Source: Bacteroidales bacterium (GTDB lineage: Bacteria > Bacteroidota > Bacteroidia > Bacteroidales > VadinHA17). Taken from it: a stretch of DNA of 64,000 nucleotides. This document shows, piece after piece, positions 60,077 through 64,000 of this stretch (position 1 is the stretch's first letter; every line of letters starts with the position of its first letter). Location of the stretch: positions 6,363-70,362 of the forward strand of contig PLLO01000017.1 in the NCBI GenBank assembly GCA_003142255.1. The letters are read 5' to 3'. The notes beneath the pieces were generated by a model. That model was given only the letters and a program-made list of their open reading frames with translations, was not told where the DNA came from and searched no databases. Position numbers and translations under genes: made by a program.

Positions 60077-62026
60077 TTATAAAGTAACCCGGTCGCCGAG
60101 CTTTCTTGAGATCATGACCAGGGCATCACTAAGTGGCATATGTTTCTTTTGAAGATCCATTGCCTTATCAATATCTCCAGCATCCTGTGCTGACTGGATC
60201 TGTTTCCCAATGTCCTCAATATAATCCTTGATTTTCCTTCCTTTGAAAACCAAAATAGTGTCCGGAATGATTTCCTTTAGTTTCATATCTTCAGTTTCGA
60301 TATAGGTCTGTTTAGCTTCATAAATCTTGCTAATGACATATTTATCGAAAAGAAATTCAGCTGCAAGTTCAGAAACTTTTGGATCTGGATTATTAGTAAA
60401 ATTTCGGTCTTCAATGAAAGTACCCTGGTCTACAGCAAAACAATATTCTCCGAAAATATTCTTATAAATTGGATCATTGAATTTAAGATCGTCAGAAATG
60501 ATTTCTTTTACAATATAATCAGATACAGTTATTACCTCCTCTTTTCCATCATCAGGGTGAATCCGCCGTTGCAACTCCTTACTTGCATATCTCATTAAAA
60601 GACGGATAATCTCCTTTTCAACTATTGGTGTTGTGACGCCACCATTTAGTATTGATTTTTCAATGATAGGAGGTTGTATTGGGATAAATTCTTGTCCTAT
60701 ATGTTTAATGCCGTCCTGGAGGGATCTTTTCTGACGCATCTTGTTGACCTCGTGATAGAGGATTGCCTCCTGTATCCCAAGCTGGGTGCTGCACTCTTTT
60801 ATATATACCGTCCGGGAGATCATCTCGGGGATAACGGCTATCGACCTTACTATGTCGCGGATCAGGTTTGCCTTCTTCACCGGGTCGCTTGCAGCCTCGT
60901 CGAGAAGGAGCTCCGTCTTGAACCTGATGAAGTCGGTCTCCTTTTCCTTAATATATTTAGAGAATTCCTCGTTGCTGACTTTTTTGGAATATGAGTCAGG
61001 GTCCTCGCCATCGGGCAGCAGAACTATCTTCACATTAAGGCCCTCCTCGAGCACGATGTCTATTCCCCTGATCGAGGCTTTTATCCCGGCGGCATCGCCG
61101 TCGTATAATATCGTTATGTTCGGCGTGAATCTCTTGATGAGCCTCACCTGCTCCTGGGTGAGGGAGGTACCCGATGAGGCGACCACGTTTTCAATACCGG
61201 CCTCATGGAGCGAAATCACGTCGGTATATCCCTCGACCATGAAGCATTTGTCGAATTGTGTTATAGCCTTGCGTGCCTGGTAAATGCCATAGACGATGCG
61301 GCTCTTATGGTAGATCTCAGATTCGGGAGAGTTGAGGTATTTAGCTGTCCTGGCATCTGTCTTCAGCACCCTTCCCCCGAATCCCAGGACCTGTCCCGAG
61401 AGGGAGTGGATAGGGAACATCACCCTGCCGCTGAAACGGTCGAAGAGATGATCTTCATGCTGTATCGAGAGGCCGGTCTTAACAAGGAAATCCTGCTTGT
61501 AGCCGTCATCCAGTGCGCGCCTGGTGAAGCCGTCTCGCTTCCCGAGGCTGTAGCCGACCTCGAACTTCTTCAGGGTGGCTTGCATGAAGCCGCGCTCCTT
61601 GAAATATGAGAGACCGACGGTCATGCCCTCGTCGCTCTGGAAAAGATTCTCCGAGAACTGTCTGGCGGCGTATGCCGTGACCACAAGAAGACTTTCGCGC
61701 TCATTCTGCTTCTCGAGCTCCTCCTGTGTAAGCTCTTTCTCGACGACCTCGATATGATATTTTTTTGCGAGGTACTTCAGCGCCTCGGGGTATGTGAGGT
61801 GCTCATGCTCCATGATGAAGTTGACAGAGTTGCCGACCTTGCCGCATCCGAAGCATTTGAAGATCTCCTTCGACGGCGATACGGTGAAGGAGGGAGTCTT
61901 CTCGTTATGAAAAGGGCAAAGTCCCAGGTAATTGGCGCCTCGTTTCTTCAGCGGGACGAATTCCTGGATGACGTCGACGATCTGAGCAGCGTCGAGGATC
62001 CGTTCTATGGTTGGACGGTCGATCAT
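60077..62026 (-). CDS. dnaG: DNA primase
   Basis: This 649-residue replicative primase has an N-terminal zinc-binding domain with Cys37, His40, Cys58 and Cys61 (GLCPFHNEKTP and FKCFGCG). The catalytic core and TOPRIM domain have VEGYTDVISLHEAG and LYDGDAAGIKASIRG. The C-terminal helicase-binding part is less conserved. The last third (60077 to about 60720) is visibly richer in AT than the first part; see findings. It is monocistronic, followed by repeat copy B. Confidence 0.95.
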   Translation of the reverse strand: MIDRPTIERILDAAQIVDVIQEFVPLKKRGANYLGLCPFHNEKTPSFTVSPSKEIFKCFGCGKVGNSVNFIMEHEHLTYPEALKYLAKKYHIEVVEKELTQEELEKQNERESLLVVTAYAARQFSENLFQSDEGMTVGLSYFKERGFMQATLKKFEVGYSLGKRDGFTRRALDDGYKQDFLVKTGLSIQHEDHLFDRFSGRVMFPIHSLSGQVLGFGGRVLKTDARTAKYLNSPESEIYHKSRIVYGIYQARKAITQFDKCFMVEGYTDVISLHEAGIENVVASSGTSLTQEQVRLIKRFTPNITILYDGDAAGIKASIRGIDIVLEEGLNVKIVLLPDGEDPDSYSKKVSNEEFSKYIKEKETDFIRFKTELLLDEAASDPVKKANLIRDIVRSIAVIPEMISRTVYIKECSTQLGIQEAILYHEVNKMRQKRSLQDGIKHIGQEFIPIQPPIIEKSILNGGVTTPIVEKEIIRLLMRYASKELQRRIHPDDGKEEVITVSDYIVKEIISDDLKFNDPIYKNIFGEYCFAVDQGTFIEDRNFTNNPDPKVSELAAEFLFDKYVISKIYEAKQTYIETEDMKLKEIIPDTILVFKGRKIKDYIEDIGKQIQSAQDAGDIDKAMDLQKKHMPLSDALVMISRKLGDRVTL

Positions 62027-62036
62027 GGGGTAAAGA

Positions 62037-62095
62037 TAGAAAAAAGGTACAACGGCACAACGGCACTATGGCACAATGGCATAATGGCACAAATG
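62037..62095 (+). repeat. Tandem ACAACGGCACAA-type units
   Basis: About five degenerate copies of a unit like GGCACAACGGCAC or GGCACAATGGCAT. An inverted counterpart lies at 62443-62482. Confidence 0.65.
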
Positions 62096-62149
62096 AAGAC
62101 CCCCTTCCCCGGCCCTACCCCCAAGGGGGCAGGGGGTTGATAGGTGCAA

Positions 62150-62243
62150 ACCAAATGGTTCCCCCCGCTTTGCGGGAGGACAGGGGTGGGTTAAGAGGAT
62201 TGCTTCGTCTCCCGTTTCACGGGATCCTCGCAATGACCGTGGA
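62150..62243 (+). repeat. GGGTGGGTTAAGAGGATTGCTTCGTC repeat, second copy
   Basis: Contains GGGTGGGTTAAGAGGATTGC (from 62184), TTCGTC, a short hairpin CCCGTTTCACGGG and TCCTCGCAATGAC. Matches 58368-58437. Confidence 0.75.
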
Positions 62244-62261
62244 CTTAATTAACTCAGGGAA

Positions 62262-62390
62262 CAAACAACCTCGTAGAGGTTGAGGTATTGTAGAACGTAT
62301 GATTAATAAAAGGGGTGCGCCGGAACAGCGCCGGAACAGGAATGATATAGGGAAGGTGAGTATAATACCGGCGCAAGAAGCAGGAGCGTG
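62262..62390 (+). repeat. Composite element Q, partial copy C
   Basis: A hairpin AACCTCGTAGAGGTT precedes a doubled GCGCCGGAACAG (62317-62339) and ATAATACCGGCGCAA (62362-62376). The outer CCCCGGG palindromes of copies A and B are absent. Confidence 0.75.
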
Positions 62391-62411
62391 ATAAAAATGG
62401 TGGTTTTCTAT

Positions 62412-62482
62412 TTTACCCACCCCTCCCAGGAGGGGATCTTATTGTAGTCGCCATTGTGTCGTTGCACCGTTGTGCCTTTGCG
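62412..62482 (-). repeat. CACCCCTCCCAGGAGGGG repeat and inverted ACAACGG units
   Basis: On the minus strand this is GATCCCCTCCTGGGAGGGG next to TGGGTAAAAT, as at 45488 and 58368. The following GTGTCGTTGCACCGTTGTGC is the inverse of the units at 62037-62095. Confidence 0.65.
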
Positions 62483-62493
62483 CCAATTATTGC

Positions 62494-62501
62494 TACATTT
62501 G
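62494..62501 (+). promoter_or_regulatory. -7 box of the ubiX gene
   Basis: TACATTTG matches TAnnTTTG; GTTG at 62469-62472 gives a 21-bp spacer. ATG62516 lies 15 bp further. The box falls at the edge of the repeat. Confidence 0.45.
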
Positions 62502-62515
62502 CATCAGTAAGCGTT

Positions 62516-63085
62516 ATGAAAAACAGTCGTAAAATAATAGTTGCCGTAACCGGCGCCAGCGGGGCGATATATGCACAGAAGCTGATGGAGAGGCTGGAGA
62601 GCATGAAGGAGCCGCCGGAGGAGATTGCTGTTGTGTTTTCGGACAATGCAAGAGCAATATGGGAGTTCGAAATGGGGGTAAAGTTCACTACAAAGGAGCA
62701 TGCGAAGGAATTTAATAACAAAGACTTTTTTGTGCCGTTCGCATCTGGATCATCTGACTTCGATACCATGATTATCTGCCCGGCCTCGATGGGGATCATT
62801 GGCAGGATTGCCAGCGGAACATCAGACGACCTTATTGCAAGGGCAGCCGACGTGATGCTGAAGGAGCGGAGGAAGCTAATACTCGTTCCGCGTGAGACAC
62901 CGTACAACCTGATACACATCCGTAACATGGAGACTCTAACGCTTGCCGGAGCAATCATATGCCCGGCATCGCCTTCATTCTACAGCAAGCCGACAAGCAT
63001 CGATGAGCTGGTGATGACTGTCGTTGAAAGGGTGATCTCACTTGCCGGTTTTGATGACGGCAGATTCAGGTGGATGGGAAAATGA
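62516..63085 (+). CDS. ubiX: Flavin prenyltransferase, UbiX family
   Basis: This 189-residue enzyme attaches dimethylallyl to FMN to form the prenylated flavin used by UbiD-type decarboxylases. Motifs: AVTGASGAIYAQKLMERL at the start, ICPASMGIIGRIASGTSDDLI-type core, KLILVPRETPYNLIHIRNM and CPASPSFYSKP. A longer frame from 62456 runs through the repeat and promoter, so ATG62516 is chosen. The stop overlaps the next gene by 4 bp. No ubiD gene is in the window. Confidence 0.93.
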   Translation: MKNSRKIIVAVTGASGAIYAQKLMERLESMKEPPEEIAVVFSDNARAIWEFEMGVKFTTKEHAKEFNNKDFFVPFASGSSDFDTMIICPASMGIIGRIASGTSDDLIARAADVMLKERRKLILVPRETPYNLIHIRNMETLTLAGAIICPASPSFYSKPTSIDELVMTVVERVISLAGFDDGRFRWMGK

Positions 63086-63498
63086 TTGACAAAAGAATAA
63101 TAAGATTTTTCAGGAAGCATCACGTTCTCACCATAGCCACCTCCCATGAGAATGAACCGTGGTGCGCCAGCTGCTTTTACGTCTACCTCGAAGAGGAGAA
63201 TGCCCTGGTCTTCACCTCTGACCAGAAGACAAGGCACGGACAGGAATTTCTGAAAAACCCGGAGGTCGCAGGTAATATACTACTTGAGACAGCTGTCATA
63301 GGAAAGATCCGCGGTATACAATTCAGGGGCAGGATCTCGGAACCGGAAGGGAAGATGGAAGCACGTGCTAAAAGCGCATATCTTAAAAGATTTCCCGTCG
63401 CCATGCTGATGGATACGCATCTGTGGGTTGTGATGCTCACTCAAATCAAGATGACGGATAACCGACTTGGTTTTGGGGAGAAGCTGATGTGGCCGTAA
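63082..63498 (+). CDS. Pyridoxamine-5'-phosphate-oxidase-related (YhbP-like) protein
   Basis: This 138-residue protein starts MIDKRIIRFFRKHHVLTIATS and continues with EPWCASCFYVYLEEENALVFTSDQKTRHGQEF, the FMN-binding split-barrel of the PNPOx-like family. It probably binds a flavin. ATG63082 overlaps the ubiX stop (ATGA), giving coupled expression; a longer start at 63070 is less likely. Substrate unknown. Confidence 0.88.
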   Translation: MIDKRIIRFFRKHHVLTIATSHENEPWCASCFYVYLEEENALVFTSDQKTRHGQEFLKNPEVAGNILLETAVIGKIRGIQFRGRISEPEGKMEARAKSAYLKRFPVAMLMDTHLWVVMLTQIKMTDNRLGFGEKLMWP

Positions 63499-63540
63499 TG
63501 ACCCCCGTCACGTTCCGCAAAGCGTAACGGTCCTGACCGC
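63499..63540 (+). repeat. Degenerate palindromic repeat P fragment
   Basis: TGACCCCCGTCACGTTCCGC followed by AAAGCGTAACGGTCCTGACCGC resembles the forward P repeat but lacks the CCCCCTGAAGGGGG end. Confidence 0.5.
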
Positions 63541-63567
63541 TAAAAAAGCTCTTCTGCCGGTTTTAGA

Positions 63568-63622
63568 TAGCCCCCGTACCATACGCCAGTCGGCGTATGG
63601 TACTGCCCCCTGAAGGGGGCCT
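63568..63622 (+). repeat. Palindromic repeat P, forward copy 6
   Basis: TAGCCCCC, arms GTACCATACGCC / GGCGTATGGTAC (12 bp, perfect), then ACTGCCCCCTGAAGGGGGC. Longest inner stem of the family in this window. Confidence 0.85.
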
Positions 63623-63658
63623 AATACAGTAGATATATGAATCATTCAAACGAGTCTG

Positions 63659-63702
63659 GCCCCCTTTAGGGGGCAGGCTATGCGACAGCATAGCCAGGGG
63701 TC
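63659..63702 (-). repeat. Palindromic repeat P, reverse copy 7
   Basis: GCCCCCTTTAGGGGGCAG, arms GGCTATGC (63676-63683) / GCATAGCC (63688-63695), then AGGGGTCA. Convergent partner of copy 6. Confidence 0.85.
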
Positions 63703-63724
63703 ATGTATAAAAGGGCAGGATTCC

Positions 63725-64000
63725 TTACTTACCCAACTGCTGCTTCACAATACGGGCAATATACTTTCCCAGGATGTCGAACTCTATGTTGACGACCGTG
63801 CCTTTCGTTATCTGGTGGAAGTTAGTCACTTCGTGGGTGAAGGGGATGATGGCGACCTGGAAGGAGTCGGGTTTTGAGTTGACGACTGTGAGGCTGACGC
63901 CGTTGACGGCTACCGATCCTTTTTCGACAGTAAGGTAATCGTACTGCAGGGGCTTGTACTGAAAGGTGTAGTACCAGCTGCCGCCGGCCTCGCTGATATC
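63725..64000 (-). CDS. ribE: Riboflavin synthase alpha subunit, C-terminal 91 residues (cut by window end)
   Basis: The frame runs off the right edge. The visible part reads DISEAGGSWYYTF at the edge, then LTVEKGSVAVNGVSLTVV and VAIIPFTHEVTNFHQITKG, ending NIEFDILGKYIARIVKQQLGK. The S-V-A-V-N-G-V-S-L-T-V motif of the lumazine-binding barrel and the FDILGKY end are diagnostic. The enzyme dismutates two lumazines into riboflavin. The N-terminal barrel lies outside the window. Confidence 0.93.
   Translation of the reverse strand, partial: DISEAGGSWYYTFQYKPLQYDYLTVEKGSVAVNGVSLTVVNSKPDSFQVAIIPFTHEVTNFHQITKGTVVNIEFDILGKYIARIVKQQLGK

Overview
The window reads as chromosomal DNA of a member of the Bacteroidota, probably Bacteroidales or a relative. 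No rRNA or named marker confirms this. The signs are promoters of the type TTTG-N19-20-TAnnTTTG upstream of several genes (about 1559, 9051, 15165, 31608 and 49836), families largely confined to or typical of the phylum (DUF5777 barrel, M56 peptidase fused to plug and TonB-C domains, YncE/phosphoesterase fusion, Ig-like lipoproteins), and many lipoprotein signal peptides. The last gene, riboflavin synthase, is cut by the window edge.

Layout. 1-2.4 kb is a small accessory island: a DUF1801/OmdA gene, a stretch without convincing genes and a higBA toxin-antitoxin pair, enclosed by two inverted copies of a hairpin repeat. 2.5-8.1 kb holds an amino-acid permease and a murein-peptide processing group (NlpC/P60 peptidase, Tat-exported Ala-Glu epimerase, unknown lipoprotein with a possible Cys-His-Asp triad). 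8.2-13.0 kb is clearly AT-rich: a membrane-embedded PD-(D/E)XK-like nuclease, then a one-direction cluster of a 19-residue leader ORF, CDP-alcohol phosphatidyltransferase, LysE-type exporter, class V aminotransferase and sugar-phosphate-type nucleotidyltransferase. The last group resembles the activation and transfer half of a phosphonolipid (CMP-aminoethylphosphonate) pathway, but no PepM or Ppd gene is present. The island stops beside a tRNA gene with a CAT anticodon.

13.3-29.6 kb is mostly housekeeping: mtnA plus a class II aldolase (methylthioadenosine salvage shunt), a TetR regulator, lgt, an Ig-like lipoprotein, an amino-sugar cluster (ROK kinase, CBM9-like, PIG-L deacetylase, SIS isomerase, second ROK kinase), acyl-CoA synthetase, ispD, DUF4197, a GNAT-like protein and an orphan HlyD adaptor. 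It is followed by tRNA-Val(GAC) and a tRNA-derived relic interrupted by a palindromic hairpin.

29.9-49.4 kb carries a C45 hydrolase, a BlaI/M56 regulatory operon with two clear palindromic operators, YncE/phosphatase, GH20 hexosaminidase, lipid kinase, P5C dehydrogenase, CorA, thioredoxin, PAP2, and a five-gene minus-strand operon of c-type cytochromes, a DUF5777 barrel, YceI and an OB-fold protein. 49.4-64 kb has Nudix, a DUF559 endonuclease gene enclosed by perfect 26-bp inverted repeats, pbpC with an alpha-2-macroglobulin, dnaG, ubiX, a PNPOx-like protein and ribE.

The right-hand part is unusually rich in intergenic palindromic repeats. One family keeps a fixed outer sequence while the inner hairpin arms differ between copies yet remain paired, and a roughly 200-bp composite element occurs in two full copies and one partial copy. 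The strongest candidates for something undescribed are the DUF559 cassette, these repeat families, the phosphonolipid-like cassette without PepM, the nuclease with an inserted membrane hairpin, and the BlaI operator pair. Family assignments come from motif reading alone; no database search was run.
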